The position numbers were made by a program, and so were the translations under genes. Below the pieces are notes generated by a model, which saw only the letters and a list, made by a program, of their open reading frames with translations, made no database searches and was not told the origin of the DNA. 64,000 nt of DNA from Deinococcus marmoris (GTDB taxonomy: Bacteria; Deinococcota; Deinococci; Deinococcales; Deinococcaceae): NCBI RefSeq assembly GCF_001949125.1, contig NZ_MSTI01000126.1, positions 1 to 64,000 on the forward strand, read 5' to 3'. Positions 42,390 to 54,480 of the stretch are shown in pieces; positions within the stretch are counted from its first letter, which is position 1, and each line of letters opens with the position of its first letter.

Positions 42390-43584
42390 ATCTGGTCGCC
42401 CAGCCGTGCAATCTGCCGCTGCTGTCGCCCCCCCAAACCTGACCACCGGAAAGGAGCATGTTGCTGGTATACGTGCCGCCCAGCGCCAGTTTGCCCGTAA
42501 CCCGACAGGCCGCCCGGCAGTCCAGCGCCATCAGATTGCGGTGATCCTGGCTGGGAATCACAAGCTGGCCCGGCGCGGTCAGAACGGCTGCATTCAGGTT
42601 ACGGCTGCCGATGCTATGGCTGGAAATGCCCGCAAAGGGAGGAGAGATCTTCAGCGTGTCGCCCGCCTGTGTGTCCCCCGCCTGTGTGTACTGGGCCAGC
42701 AATCCTCCGATGTGCGGCGTTTTAACGGCCCACAGTTGCCCAAAGCCGACGACGGGGGCCAGCCAGCGGTGGGTCTGCCCAAAATCTGGCCCGGTGGCCC
42801 GCAGGCCGAGTTTGCCGTCTGTTTGCGAGATCAGCGCCAGAGCTGCGCCGCCGCGTGGACTGGAACGAACGACGGCCAGCGAATCTTTGCCGCCCACCAG
42901 CCGGACGGGCCGTGCCTGCAAGTCCTCGAAAACATACGGGGCGGGCAGGTTCAGGCGGGCCAGCACGCCCAGACCGTGTCGCTCAAACACGGTGATTTCA
43001 GTGGCCTCTGCCGTGTCGCCCAGGATGCCGTGATCGTAACGGGCGCTATCGGGGCGGGTCAGGGCCACCACCTCGTCGCCCGCGCCGTTCAGATCGGCCA
43101 GGGTCAGTTGGGCGTCTGGCAGGGCATTCGCCGCCGTCCGGGCCGCCTCGCGCCAGCCGCCACCTGCGGGGTCAAAGCGCACCAGATCGCCCGCACGCGA
43201 CACGGCCACGATGCCGAAAGGCAGACAGACCGGATGCGCCAGCGGGGAAACGTCTTTATTTGGCGCAGTCTCGACGGCCTTCCCGTTCCAGACCTGCAAT
43301 TGCCCCGCGTCGTTGACGCCCACGACACGGCCCGAACAGGCGATGATAAAAGCGCTGGAAAAGTTTTTTGCCAGTATTTTCGCCTTGCCGTCCTGAACCG
43401 TCAGCAACTCAGCTTGAGCGGTGACGGCGTAAATCTGCTGCCCTTCTGAAGCCAGCCAGACCGCCGGGGCAGGCAACTGGACCAGGGTTGCGGCTGTCGG
43501 CGCAGCCTGCGCGCACGCGATCTGCGCGGCTGGCAGGACCACGGCGAGGAGACTCAGGACATATCGGTGCAGAGGGACGGGCAT
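42388..43584 (-). CDS. Secreted beta-propeller protein of unknown function
   Basis: The product has 398 residues from the ATG at 43584, where a signal peptide begins (cleavage near ACAQA, residues 23-27). The open frame extends to 44004, but that part mirrors the CAP gene in another frame and is rejected. A TACCTT box lies 5 bases before the ATG. The mature protein shows repeated blade-like segments (GQQIYAVTAQAELLTVQDGK, GRVVGVNDAGQLQVWNG, GIVAVSRAGDLVRFD), with a small VCBS/FG-GAP feel (LTLADLNGAGDEVVAL). Cysteines at about 375-380 (DCRAAC) may form a disulfide. An in-frame duplication of TQAGD sits near residue 315. Function unknown. Confidence 0.75.
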   Translation of the reverse strand: MPVPLHRYVLSLLAVVLPAAQIACAQAAPTAATLVQLPAPAVWLASEGQQIYAVTAQAELLTVQDGKAKILAKNFSSAFIIACSGRVVGVNDAGQLQVWNGKAVETAPNKDVSPLAHPVCLPFGIVAVSRAGDLVRFDPAGGGWREAARTAANALPDAQLTLADLNGAGDEVVALTRPDSARYDHGILGDTAEATEITVFERHGLGVLARLNLPAPYVFEDLQARPVRLVGGKDSLAVVRSSPRGGAALALISQTDGKLGLRATGPDFGQTHRWLAPVVGFGQLWAVKTPHIGGLLAQYTQAGDTQAGDTLKISPPFAGISSHSIGSRNLNAAVLTAPGQLVIPSQDHRNLMALDCRAACRVTGKLALGGTYTSNMLLSGGQVWGGDSSGRLHGWATR

Positions 43585-43652
43585 ATCAGAAGGTACGTCG
43601 GGCGGCGTTCGGGGGTTCAACACTTTCGGACGTAACCGCCACCCACAACCGC

Positions 43653-44426
43653 TCAGCGCGTGCCGAAATCCTGCACCCAGTAGAGCTTGCCGCCCGCGTT
43701 CCGGGCCAGTCCGATGCCCAGTTCGCGGTACTCGGCGTTCATCAGGTTGCGGCAGTGGCCCTCGCTGTTCAGCCAGCCGGTCACCACTTCCTGCGCGCTG
43801 GCCTGCCCGGCGGCGATGTTCTCGGCAATCGCGCGCCAGCCGTACCCGGCAGCGTCGATCCGGTTCTTCAGCGTGCGCCCGTCCTGGCTGGTGTGGCTGA
43901 AATAATTCAGGGCGGCCATATCGGCGGCGTGGGCCTGGGCCGCCGCGCCCAGCCGGGCCTCGGAATTCAGCGGGGGCACGGGCGGAAAGTTCTGTGCGCC
44001 GCATGTCTGGCCCCTGGCCCGCGCGGCGTTGGACAGTTCCAGCACCTGCCCGGTCATCGTGTCCAGGCGCTGTGGGGTGGCGGGCGGCGGGGCGGCGACC
44101 TGCACGCGGAACTCGGCCAGGGTCCGGCCTGATCCGGTCTGGGTGGCCCGCACCGACGCCTGACCCGCCGTGGCCGCCCGCGCCAGCCCACTTGCCGAGA
44201 CCGACACGACGCGCGGATCGCTGCTGGTCCAGTTCAGCTCGTTCGGCGGCACGTTGCGTCCATTCAGCGTCACCTCAAGCTGGATGTCCTGTCCCACACC
44301 CAGACGCATGGGCCGCACCTCGGTCTGGACTGGCCCAGGGATCACGGTGGTTCGGGCGGTGCGGGGCGCGCAGGCGGCGAGAGTCAGGACGCTCAGGCCC
44401 AGGACGATGAAGGGAAGGAAGCGCAT
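43653..44426 (-). CDS. Lipoprotein with Big_2 and CAP (SCP/PR1) domains
   Basis: The product has 257 residues. The lipoprotein signal ends with lipobox LAAC at Cys19. Residues about 35-115 form a Big_2-type Ig domain (LNWTSSDPRVVSVSASGLA). Residues about 125-257 form the CAP domain with its hallmarks: ELSNAARARGQ, FSHTSQDGRTLKNRI, AENIAAGQ, GWLNSEGHCRNLM and a final WVQDFGTR. CAP proteins are secreted, and their function in bacteria is poorly defined; the conserved His and Glu pairs line a cleft. TTTAAT lies 9 bases before the ATG. Confidence 0.9.
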   Translation of the reverse strand: MRFLPFIVLGLSVLTLAACAPRTARTTVIPGPVQTEVRPMRLGVGQDIQLEVTLNGRNVPPNELNWTSSDPRVVSVSASGLARAATAGQASVRATQTGSGRTLAEFRVQVAAPPPATPQRLDTMTGQVLELSNAARARGQTCGAQNFPPVPPLNSEARLGAAAQAHAADMAALNYFSHTSQDGRTLKNRIDAAGYGWRAIAENIAAGQASAQEVVTGWLNSEGHCRNLMNAEYRELGIGLARNAGGKLYWVQDFGTR

Positions 44427-44468
44427 TTCGCCCCCATTAAAGCGGGAATAGGCACGGACGATTGGGAT

Positions 44469-45125
44469 TTATTCGCCACCGCTCACCCCGAAGAACACCC
44501 CCGTGGTCTCCGAGAGGGATACGTCGCCGGGAAGGACCGACACGCGCAGGCCCTCTGCCAATGCCCAGGCGGCATTCAGCAGCGGGAGGCGGGCCGTTTC
44601 GTCGGTCACACCCCATAGATGCGCTGCACCTTTTCCCTTGATGCCATGCCACAGCAGTGCCCCCACCACCTCGCCCGCGCCGTCATAGGCCAGCAACAGC
44701 AGATAGTCGCGTTGCCCTTCCAGCCGCGCCGCCAGATGCTGGGCCAGTAGCGTCGCCCACTCTGGCGTGCCATATGCAGCAGTCAGGACATCAGCCCATT
44801 TCTGCATGTGCAGGCGGCTGATCTGCTCCACCACGATGCCGGACTCCTGCAACTCAACAGGCGTGAAAGTCCCCACCTCCAGCGCTGACACCTGCTGCGC
44901 TCCGGCAACAGGCGAGAGCGAGGCCAGCAGCGGCGGAAGCTCATGCACCTCATGCCACGCCAGCGCAGAACGCAGATCCGGCACCACTTCTGGCAGATAC
45001 GTCGCGTTCAGGCCCAGCACGTTCACGCCAGGGGTCAGCAACGTGACCGCGCCGCCCTCCTCCCGTTGAAAGGTGGAGAGAGGCGCGAAGTAGTCGATCA
45101 GTTCGGAGAGGACAGCGGGCAACAT
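44469..45125 (-). CDS. GNAT-like N-acetyltransferase family protein
   Basis: The product has 218 residues. The C-terminal half (about 95-215) has a GNAT-like pattern: a helical start (MQKWADVLTAAYGTPEW), a strand LLLLAYDGAGEVVGALLW, and a ligand-loop region KGKGAAHLWGV with a following helix. The acetyl-CoA loop is not canonical (no R-x-x-G-x-G/A), so activity is uncertain. The N-terminal half is divergent and may be a degenerate second GNAT fold. It follows the tautomerase gene on the same strand with a 7-base gap, so they are probably cotranscribed. Confidence 0.6.
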   Translation of the reverse strand: MLPAVLSELIDYFAPLSTFQREEGGAVTLLTPGVNVLGLNATYLPEVVPDLRSALAWHEVHELPPLLASLSPVAGAQQVSALEVGTFTPVELQESGIVVEQISRLHMQKWADVLTAAYGTPEWATLLAQHLAARLEGQRDYLLLLAYDGAGEVVGALLWHGIKGKGAAHLWGVTDETARLPLLNAAWALAEGLRVSVLPGDVSLSETTGVFFGVSGGE

Positions 45126-45132
45126 GGGTAAA

Positions 45133-45336
45133 TTACCCCTGCCGCTTACGGTGTTCGGAGGTCAGCTCGCCCGCGTAGCCCCAGTTTTCCGGTTCGATCT
45201 CGTCGATGACGACATGCACGCTCTCCGGCTTCTTGCCCAGCACGCTCTGCATGGTGGCGGTGATTTCGCGGACGATCTGGGCTTTCTGTTCAGTCGTGAT
45301 GTCCTTGCGGGTCAACCGGACGTTGATATAGGGCAT
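45133..45336 (-). CDS. 4-oxalocrotonate tautomerase family protein
   Basis: The product has 67 residues from the ATG at 45336, the exact family size; the longer frame to 45408 is rejected because the mature N-terminal proline (Pro2) is the catalytic base. The PYINVRLTRKDITTEQK segment, the helix with EITATMQSVLGKKPESV and VVIDEIEPENW are standard. It would isomerise small keto-enol substrates and form hexamers. It leads a two-gene unit with the GNAT-like gene, under a TAGAAT box 7 bases before the start. Confidence 0.88.
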   Translation of the reverse strand: MPYINVRLTRKDITTEQKAQIVREITATMQSVLGKKPESVHVVIDEIEPENWGYAGELTSEHRKRQG

Positions 45337-45343
45337 GGAGGCA

Positions 45344-45349
45344 ATTCTA
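45344..45349 (-). promoter_or_regulatory. Leaderless -10 box TAGAAT for the tautomerase gene
   Basis: TAGAAT on the minus strand ends 7 bases before the ATG at 45336, with no ribosome-binding site. Confidence 0.45.
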
Positions 45350-45438
45350 GCCGGGACAGGAAAATGGAACCACCGGAAACAATATCCAGTGGCTCCATCT
45401 CTTCCCACAACCTACAACCCACACCCCACAACCCTTCC

Positions 45439-46902
<1,464 letters not shown>

Positions 46903-46981
46903 ATGCAAAAAAACGTAGCACGGGGTCTGAACGGGGAATGTGCGGCTTGCTGAAGAATGAGGTCTTGGGTAAGGCGGGGCT

Positions 46982-47476
46982 TCAGGACGAACTGGAACTG
47001 GCCGCCGCGTCGTTCTGCTCGTCTTCCAGCGCCTTGAACGCGCAGACGGCGGCCAGGGCAGCCAGGGCCGGGGGAATCAAACCAAATTCCAGCTCCACAT
47101 CCTTGCCGTCCAGATGGCCGCCGATGCGTCCGAGTAGGGTGGGGCCGTCCCGCCGCAGGTCCACATCCTTGCCGTCAATCCGGCCCGAGAAACGGCCCGT
47201 GATGGTGTCGGCGCTGACCTTCAACTCCACGTTGTCGCCGTCAATGCGTCCGCCCAGCCGCACCTCCACCCGCTCGGCGCTAACTTTGCCATTCGCATCA
47301 AAGCCGCCGAAGACGCCGCCGATGCGCCCATCCACCTCGCCACCTTTGAGGGTCAGGTCTATGTCCTTGCCGTTAAAACGCCCCCCGACGCGCCCGCGCA
47401 GGCGTTCGCCGTCCCATTTGGCCTTGATGTCGTAGCCCGCCGTGAGGCCGCCCATGCGTCCGTCCAGATCACTCAT
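46982..47476 (-). CDS. Glycine-rich beta-repeat protein
   Basis: The product has 164 residues. Five or six repeats of about 22-24 residues carry the element (L/I/V)-x-G-R-(I/V/F)-x-G-x-(I/F/L)-(D/N)-G-K-(D/N)-(V/I)-(D/E)-L, for example [28 protein letters not shown] and [16 protein letters not shown]. Such regular spacing suggests a beta-solenoid or a repetitive beta-sheet. A hydrophobic stretch ([15 protein letters not shown], about 128-145) and a poly-serine tail end the protein. No signal peptide is seen. I do not recognise the family. Ser/Ala-rich C-terminus and low complexity lower certainty only slightly, because the repeats hold through all codon positions. Confidence 0.75.
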   Translation of the reverse strand: MSDLDGRMGGLTAGYDIKAKWDGERLRGRVGGRFNGKDIDLTLKGGEVDGRIGGVFGGFDANGKVSAERVEVRLGGRIDGDNVELKVSADTITGRFSGRIDGKDVDLRRDGPTLLGRIGGHLDGKDVELEFGLIPPALAALAAVCAFKALEDEQNDAAASSSSS

Positions 47477-47603
47477 GGGGACATGATGGCAGAGGCGCTA
47501 GGCATCCACGCCGCTTGCCGCCGCGCCCTGTTTTCAAGACTGTTCTCAAGACCGCTTGACCCTTTCCATATCCCGGCGGCCAGCAGATGACCGAGGCTGA
47601 CGC

Positions 47604-47816
47604 ATGGACGATGACAAAAAGGGCACGGGTTTAAAAGACACCTCTCCACTCGTCGGCATCCACGATGACCACGCGGAGGACACCCCGGCCAGCGCCGATG
47701 CGACAGAGAAACGCAGCTTTGCCAGCGTGCTGCTGGGGACCGCCAGCGAGGCTGAGCAGCCGGAGGAACGCCCCGATCCTGACGCCGGGGAAACGGGCGA
47801 GAACTCGCAGGGGTAA
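47604..47816 (+). CDS. Small acidic hypothetical protein
   Basis: The product has 70 residues. It is rich in Asp, Glu, Thr and Ala, with no hydrophobic core and likely disordered. GAGG lies 9 bases before the ATG. It is the only sensible frame in the spacer between the repeat protein and guaB. No homologue is recognised; it could be an artefact of GC-rich sequence. Confidence 0.45.
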   Translation: MDDDKKGTGLKDTSPLVGIHDDHAEDTPASADATEKRSFASVLLGTASEAEQPEERPDPDAGETGENSQG

Positions 47817-47923
47817 GCGGGACGCCGGATCGTTCCCCCTGACTCACGGAAATCCACCCGCAAATCGCTGCATCTTCCCCCGGTCATGTAGACCCTAACA
47901 CTGCACGCCATATCCAAAGTGCT

Positions 47924-47929
47924 TACACT
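47924..47929 (+). promoter_or_regulatory. -10 box TACACT for guaB
   Basis: TACACT ends 8 bases before the guaB ATG; CTGCAC 17 bases further upstream could be a weak -35. No ribosome-binding site lies between. Confidence 0.45.
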
Positions 47930-47937
47930 TCTAAAGC

Positions 47938-49453
<1,516 letters not shown>

Positions 49454-49467
<14 letters not shown>

Positions 49468-50002
49468 GCCACTGTTCCGGGCGCTGGCTGTCGCGTCTGT
49501 GGCACGGCTCAACCCCGAATGCATCACCTGTACGCCACCCCAGCATGACCCGGACATCGTCTTTTTCACGGACGGCTGGAAGGTGGTGCTGCATCCCGCG
49601 CAGTGCGGGTTGGGGAATGTCCTGCTGGCAACCCGCCGCCACGTTCCCCGCATGGCGGACCTGACTCCAGCCGAGTGGCTGGAGTTTCAGACCGTCATTG
49701 CGGCGCTGGAACCTGCGCTGGAGCGGGCGTTTGGGGCGGCCCTGATCAACATGGCCTATCAGCGCAACTGGGCTTACCGGGAAGCCGAGCCGGACCCGCC
49801 ATTCAAAGATGGTCAGCCCAACCCGCACGTCCACTGGCACATCACGCCGCGTTACGCCCAGCCCGTTCACTTCGGCGGCATGGTCTTTGACGATCCAACT
49901 TTTGGGGAACCGTTTGAGTGGCGCAAAGTCACTGTACCCGCCGAGGTGCGCCGCGCCATCATTGAGCGGTTGCGGACAGAGGTTGGGGTGGTACTGGAAT
50001 GA
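49454..50002 (+). CDS. HIT-family hydrolase with CxxC
   Basis: The product has 182 residues from the ATG at 49454, with AAGGAAG upstream, inside the last codons of guaB. The histidine triad is [12 protein letters not shown] (H-x-H-x-H). An N-terminal [11 protein letters not shown] holds a CxxC that, with downstream histidines, may bind zinc, as in other HIT and GalT-like proteins. HIT enzymes hydrolyse or transfer nucleotide phosphates (for example AMP-amidates, Ap4A). Coupling to guaB suggests a purine-nucleotide link. Confidence 0.88.
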
Positions 50003-50012
50003 ACAGCAAAAA

Positions 50013-50032
50013 ACCCCACGCAACGGTGGGGT
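50013..50032 (-). terminator. Terminator of the EF-hand protein gene
   Basis: A perfect 7-bp stem (50013-50019 with 50026-50032), 6-base loop; on the minus strand six T residues follow directly. Confidence 0.85.
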
Positions 50033-50049
50033 CTTCAATAAGCCAGAGC

Positions 50050-50481
50050 TTAGTTTCGGCCACGCAGCAACTTGCTGCCGATCACTCCGGCCAGACCCAC
50101 CAGACCAGCCTTGACCATCGGATTGCTCAGCAGGCCACCCGCGCCGAACGCGGCTTCCAGCGGGCTTTTGCCATCCTGTGCTGGGGCCTGGGCGGTGCGC
50201 GCATAGGCGTCGGCCAGATCGTTGGGGTCCTCAGAATTGACCTTCTGGACGGGATTGGCGCTGCTCTGCACTATCGCGTCGCCCATCTGCTGGCGGTCCT
50301 GCGGCGACATGCCGCCGATGTAGTCCTTCAGGATCTGCTGACGCTCCTCCGGGGAAGCGTTCTTCATGTAGTCCTGGATGTACGCAGCGGCTTCCTGCGG
50401 GCTGACGGTGCCGTCGCCATCGGTGTCGCGGGGATCAAGTTTAGCCATTTGCTCGTGACGGTCTTTCTGGTCAAAAAACAT
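50050..50481 (-). CDS. EF-hand-like protein with hydrophobic C-terminus
   Basis: The product has 143 residues from the ATG at 50481, with AGGAGG upstream. An EF-hand loop is clear near residues 16-27: DPRDTDGDGTVS, with acidic residues at the calcium positions, then a PQEAAAYI helix. The middle has a helical segment of the type SPEERQQILKDYIGGMSPQDRQQMG. Residues about 115-140 form a glycine-rich hydrophobic helix that ends in KLLRGRN, suggesting membrane attachment. This arrangement (Ca-binding N-term, tail) is seen in small bacterial calcium-linked proteins of unknown role. Confidence 0.8.
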   Translation of the reverse strand: MFFDQKDRHEQMAKLDPRDTDGDGTVSPQEAAAYIQDYMKNASPEERQQILKDYIGGMSPQDRQQMGDAIVQSSANPVQKVNSEDPNDLADAYARTAQAPAQDGKSPLEAAFGAGGLLSNPMVKAGLVGLAGVIGSKLLRGRN

Positions 50482-50630
50482 AGAGAACCTCCTGAAGTGA
50501 GCTGACTTTGTGTCGCCTCTTACGCTAGACGCTGGGGAGTTGCCCGGCATGAGGGCCGACTTCAGGCTCACTTATCTCCGGCAGGGTCTATCCAGCAACA
50601 AGCGGGACATTTCTGCGCCCCATGCGGCGT

Positions 50631-50636
50631 TACAGT
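50631..50636 (+). promoter_or_regulatory. Leaderless -10 box TACAGT for the chelatase gene
   Basis: TACAGT ends 7 bases before the ATG at 50644; no ribosome-binding site lies between them. Confidence 0.5.
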
Positions 50637-50643
50637 GCGTGCT

Positions 50644-52056
50644 ATGCGTTCTCTGGTTCTGATCGGTCACGGCTCCCACCTCAACGGCGAATCGGCGGCG
50701 GCGGTCTACCGCTACGCCGAGATGATTCGCGCTCGCGGCCTCTACGACGAGGTGGTGGAGGGCTACTGGAAGGAAGAACCCTCCCTGCGGCAGGTGCTGA
50801 AAACCACGGCCAGCACGGATGTCACGGTGATTCCCATGTTCATCTCCGAGGGCTATTTCACCGAGACGGTCATTCCGCGTGAAATGGGCCTGGGCCACCA
50901 GGGACCGGTGCCGCCCGAAGGCGTGGCGCGCGTGCTGGGCGGACGCACCGTGCGTTACACCCTGCCCTATGGCGTGCATCCCAGCATGTCGGACGTGATC
51001 CTGGCCCGCGCCCATGAAGCCCTGCCGGATTCCAGCCCGGAAGACACCGCGCTGATCGTGCTGGGCCACGGCACCACGCGCAACGAGAACAGCAACAAGA
51101 TCGTGTACCAGAACGCCGAGGTGCTGCGCCAGTCCGGTCAATTCGCGTCTGTCCACGCCCTGTTTCTGGACGAGGACCCCAAGGTGGGAACGTGGCCTGA
51201 GATGGTCAAGGCCCCCCGCGTGGTGGTGGTGCCGTTCTTCGCCTCCGAGGGCTGGCACACGCTGGAAACCATTCCCGAGGACATGGGGCTGGAGGGAGCC
51301 GTCACGACGTTTACCGACAACCCCCACGGCCAGCAGACGGTGTATTACGCCAAGCCGGTGGGCACCCACAGCGCGGTGGCCGACGTGATCCTGCATCTGG
51401 CCGAGGAAGCGGCGGGGGCCAGCACCAGCGACGGCGATACCGAACGTGTCCACGGCGCGGCCTGGAGCGCATTTATGGACCGCGCCCGCCAGGGCCTGCG
51501 CTTCGGCGAGGTACTGGTGCAGCCCGAGAGCGGCATGTTTGAACTGCGCCACGCGCTGGACGAGGGCAAACCCGGTCACGAGTTGCAGACCTTGGTCACC
51601 CCCGAGGGCGTGCGCGATTTCACCCGCCGCGACGAGGGCGGCCACCACCGCCCGGTGCATACCCTCCGCAACATGCCGCGCGGCTGGCGGGCCGTGATGG
51701 GCGAGGCTGATCTGGTCCGCGCCGTGCAGTACCTGTATCCCGCCGTGATTGAAGAAACCTACGCCCAGAGCTGCCACACCCTGCGCCCCACCCCCTGGGC
51801 CACCACCGCCCGCAGGCAGACCGGCATCTACGCCCGCGTGCAGAAGGCCACCCCCGAGCAACTGGAAGAGGTGGCGGCGGACGTGTGCGGCGGCTGCCTG
51901 CGAACCCGACTGTGGGCCGGGGAAAAGTTGCCCCAGACCTTCTTTGATGGCGTTCCAGGCGCGATTCCCTGCGCCGAAGCCTGCACCTTCCTGGTGGCCG
52001 AGGTCCGTGAGGAAGTCGCGGGCAAGCGCGGCGGCGGGGCCAGCCACAGCCACTGA
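50644..52056 (+). CDS. CbiX-type sirohydrochlorin chelatase with DR2241 iron-sulfur domain
   Basis: The product has 470 residues from the ATG at 50644; a GTG three codons earlier is an alternative. Two CbiX-like chelatase modules follow one another: LVLIGHGSH near the N-terminus and [15 protein letters not shown] near residue 140, each with the metal-inserting histidine. The C-terminal third (about 290-450) matches the D. radiodurans DR2241 type, with four likely [4Fe-4S] ligands in [17 protein letters not shown] and CAEAC. A His-rich tail (ASHSH) ends the protein. It would insert iron or cobalt into sirohydrochlorin for siroheme or cobalamin; no other siroheme genes lie beside it. Confidence 0.9.
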   Translation: MRSLVLIGHGSHLNGESAAAVYRYAEMIRARGLYDEVVEGYWKEEPSLRQVLKTTASTDVTVIPMFISEGYFTETVIPREMGLGHQGPVPPEGVARVLGGRTVRYTLPYGVHPSMSDVILARAHEALPDSSPEDTALIVLGHGTTRNENSNKIVYQNAEVLRQSGQFASVHALFLDEDPKVGTWPEMVKAPRVVVVPFFASEGWHTLETIPEDMGLEGAVTTFTDNPHGQQTVYYAKPVGTHSAVADVILHLAEEAAGASTSDGDTERVHGAAWSAFMDRARQGLRFGEVLVQPESGMFELRHALDEGKPGHELQTLVTPEGVRDFTRRDEGGHHRPVHTLRNMPRGWRAVMGEADLVRAVQYLYPAVIEETYAQSCHTLRPTPWATTARRQTGIYARVQKATPEQLEEVAADVCGGCLRTRLWAGEKLPQTFFDGVPGAIPCAEACTFLVAEVREEVAGKRGGGASHSH

Positions 52057-52184
52057 ATCTGACCCTCAAAACGTAATCTGGTGATCCGTCCGACTCGCCT
52101 GAACATCCCCGCGTGTGGCGCAGCCGGGGGTGTTACGCTGTGCGCTGGCCTCCAGTCTCTGGCGGCACACTCAACCCTCTAAAC

Positions 52185-52244
52185 GCGTCCCGTGAGACGC
52201 CCCGGCCCCCAAAAGGGCCGCTGAAGTCCGTCCAGAGAGGCGGA
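52185..52244 (+). promoter_or_regulatory. Tandem PyrR-type RNA hairpins in the purC leader
   Basis: Two hairpins have the CNGNGA hexaloop of PyrR-binding loops. The first is GCGTC-CCGTGA-GACGC (52185-52200). The second is TCCGTC-CAGAGA-GGCGGA (52227-52244), whose core TCCAGAGAGGC resembles the Bacillus pyr-leader loop. A third hairpin, CGGCCC/GGGCCG, lies between (52203-52220). The second loop covers the GAGAGG ribosome site of an ATG at 52246 that is in frame with purC. PyrR would be expected to bind the loops and repress. Finding them at a purine gene is unexpected. Confidence 0.6.
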
Positions 52245-52279
52245 GATGGAGCAAAGACATGCCAAGTGCCGCGACTGCC

Positions 52280-52320
52280 GAGCGCCCTCCCGAAATACTG
52301 CGGGGGACGCTCTTTCTACT
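52280..52320 (+). terminator. Attenuator-like hairpin ahead of purC
   Basis: GAGCG (52280-52284) pairs with CGCTC (52308-52312); C-rich 52286-52290 pairs with G-rich 52302-52306. TCTTTCT and more pyrimidines follow. It lies between the PyrR-type hairpins and the purC start and may act as an attenuator. Confidence 0.5.
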
Positions 52321-52341
52321 CTTCTTTCTAGAGGCGAACAG

Positions 52342-53079
<738 letters not shown>

Positions 53080-53091
<12 letters not shown>

Positions 53092-53141
53092 AAGTTGATG
53101 GTTAATAGAAAAAGCCGCTCCATCACCTTTTCACCATCAAC
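53080..53141. repeat. GTTGATGG repeats at the purC-purS junction
   Basis: GTTGATGGTTGA (53080-53091) includes the purC stop and encodes the last residues. GTTGATGGTTAA lies at 53094-53105, and the inverted copy ACCATCAAC at 53133-53141, so a hairpin can form. It is the same family as the rpoB-rpoC and rpoC-3' elements. Confidence 0.8.
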
Positions 53142-53166
53142 CTCTAACCCCTCCGAAGGAGACTCC

Positions 53167-53433
53167 ATGCCCCACTACCATGCCCGCGTTTACGTGACCC
53201 TCAAGCCCAGCATTCTTGATCCGCAGGGGCGCACGGTGGAACGCGCCCTGTCGCATCTGGAACACGCCAACGTCAGCGGCGTGCGCGTGGGCAAATTTAT
53301 AGAACTGCGTCTCAGCGGCGAACACGCCGATGTGGAAGCCCAGTTGCGCGACATCGCCGGGAACGTCCTGAGCAACCCCGTCATGGAAGACGCCCGCTGG
53401 GAATTGGAAGAAGTGGCGCTGGAGCCAGTGTGA
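53167..53433 (+). CDS. purS: Phosphoribosylformylglycinamidine synthase subunit PurS
   Basis: The product has 88 residues from the ATG at 53167, with GAAGGAG upstream; the frame runs back to 53095 but only through the repeat. PurS joins PurQ and PurL as the small subunit of FGAM synthase. RVYVTLKPSILDPQGRTVERAL and the VGKFIEL strand are standard. It is coupled to the following cupin gene by a GTGA overlap. Confidence 0.93.
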   Translation: MPHYHARVYVTLKPSILDPQGRTVERALSHLEHANVSGVRVGKFIELRLSGEHADVEAQLRDIAGNVLSNPVMEDARWELEEVALEPV

Positions 53434-53801
53434 GCCTGCCACAGACGGTGAATTTGCAGGAGAAGTTCAGCCTCTTTACCGATCAGTGGTCCCCGAAAGT
53501 GGTGGGGGAATTGAACGGGCAACAGGTCAAAATCGCCCGCATTGCCGGTGAGTTTGAATGGCACGCCCACGAGCAGGAGGACGAACTGTTCATGGTGGTT
53601 CGTGGCCAACTGCGACTGAAATTTCGGGACGGCGAGGCGGTGGTCAACGAGGGCGAGTTGATCGTCGTGCCGCGCGGTGTTGAACACCTGCCCATCGCGG
53701 AAACGGACGAAACCTGGATCATGATGTTTGAGCCAGCCAGCACATTGAATACGGGCAACGCCGTGAGCGAGCGCACCGTGGTGCAATTGGAATACGTATG
53801 A
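53430..53801 (+). CDS. Small cupin-domain protein
   Basis: The product has 123 residues with a GTG start that overlaps the purS stop. A single cupin barrel is visible: [19 protein letters not shown] (metal-binding His, His, Glu) and the second motif [14 protein letters not shown] with a histidine. Small cupins can be isomerases, dioxygenases or sugar-binding sensors; no further domain is present. It lies between purS and purQ, which normally adjoin, so it may support FGAM synthase function, or simply have been inserted. Ten bases separate it from purQ. Confidence 0.88.
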   Translation: MSLPQTVNLQEKFSLFTDQWSPKVVGELNGQQVKIARIAGEFEWHAHEQEDELFMVVRGQLRLKFRDGEAVVNEGELIVVPRGVEHLPIAETDETWIMMFEPASTLNTGNAVSERTVVQLEYV

Positions 53802-53811
53802 GGTATCTGTT

Positions 53812-54480
53812 GTGAAGACTGCCGTCATTCAATTTCCCGGCTCCAACTGCGACGGCGACGCCCTGCACGCCGCCCGCCTGACCCTGGACCCGGACGCCCA
53901 GTTCGTGTGGCACACCGAGGCAGGCTTGCCCAGTGGCACAGAACTGGTCTTCGTTCCCGGTGGCTTTTCCTACGGCGATCACCTACGGAGCGGCGCAATT
54001 GCCGCCCGCAGCCCGATCATGGAGGCCGTCAAAGCGCATGCCGAACGCGGTGGCTTCGTGCTGGGCGTGTGCAACGGCTTTCAGGTGCTGACCGAGGCCG
54101 GACTATTGCCCGGCGCACTGGGCCGCAATCGTGACCTGCACTTCGCGTGCAAGCCGGTGCATCTGCGCGTGGAAAACACTGCGACGGCGTTTACCTCCGC
54201 CTATAGCCAGGGCCAGACCATTGAAATCCCCATCGCGCACGGCGAGGGCAACTATTACGCCGACGCCGAAACCGTGGCGCGGCTGGAGGGCGAGGGCCGC
54301 GTGGTCTTCCGTTACCTGGACAACCCCAACGGCAGCCTCAACGACATCGCCGGAATCGTTAACGAACGCGGCAACGTGCTGGGCATGATGCCCCACCCGG
54401 AGCGGGCTGTGGAGGCACTGCTGGGCGGCGAGGACGGGCGAGGAGTCTTTCAGAGTCTGCAAGGAGCGCTGGTCAAATGA
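53812..54480 (+). CDS. purQ: Phosphoribosylformylglycinamidine synthase subunit PurQ (glutaminase)
   Basis: The product has 222 residues with a GTG start. This is the glutaminase subunit of FGAM synthase. The nucleophile is Cys87 in GVCNGFQ; the His/Glu of the triad lie in MPHPERAVE near residue 195-200. The N-terminal [17 protein letters not shown] is diagnostic. The stop overlaps the DinB-like gene start by 4 bases (ATGA). Ammonia would be channelled to PurL, encoded about 1.6 kb downstream beyond two inserted genes and a TA module. Confidence 0.95.
   Translation: MKTAVIQFPGSNCDGDALHAARLTLDPDAQFVWHTEAGLPSGTELVFVPGGFSYGDHLRSGAIAARSPIMEAVKAHAERGGFVLGVCNGFQVLTEAGLLPGALGRNRDLHFACKPVHLRVENTATAFTSAYSQGQTIEIPIAHGEGNYYADAETVARLEGEGRVVFRYLDNPNGSLNDIAGIVNERGNVLGMMPHPERAVEALLGGEDGRGVFQSLQGALVK

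Noticed and set aside
43585..44004. N-terminal extension of the propeller gene at 42388-43584
   Set aside because: The 140 extra residues are Arg/Gly/Pro-rich and shadow the CAP-domain gene; a signal peptide starts exactly at 43584.
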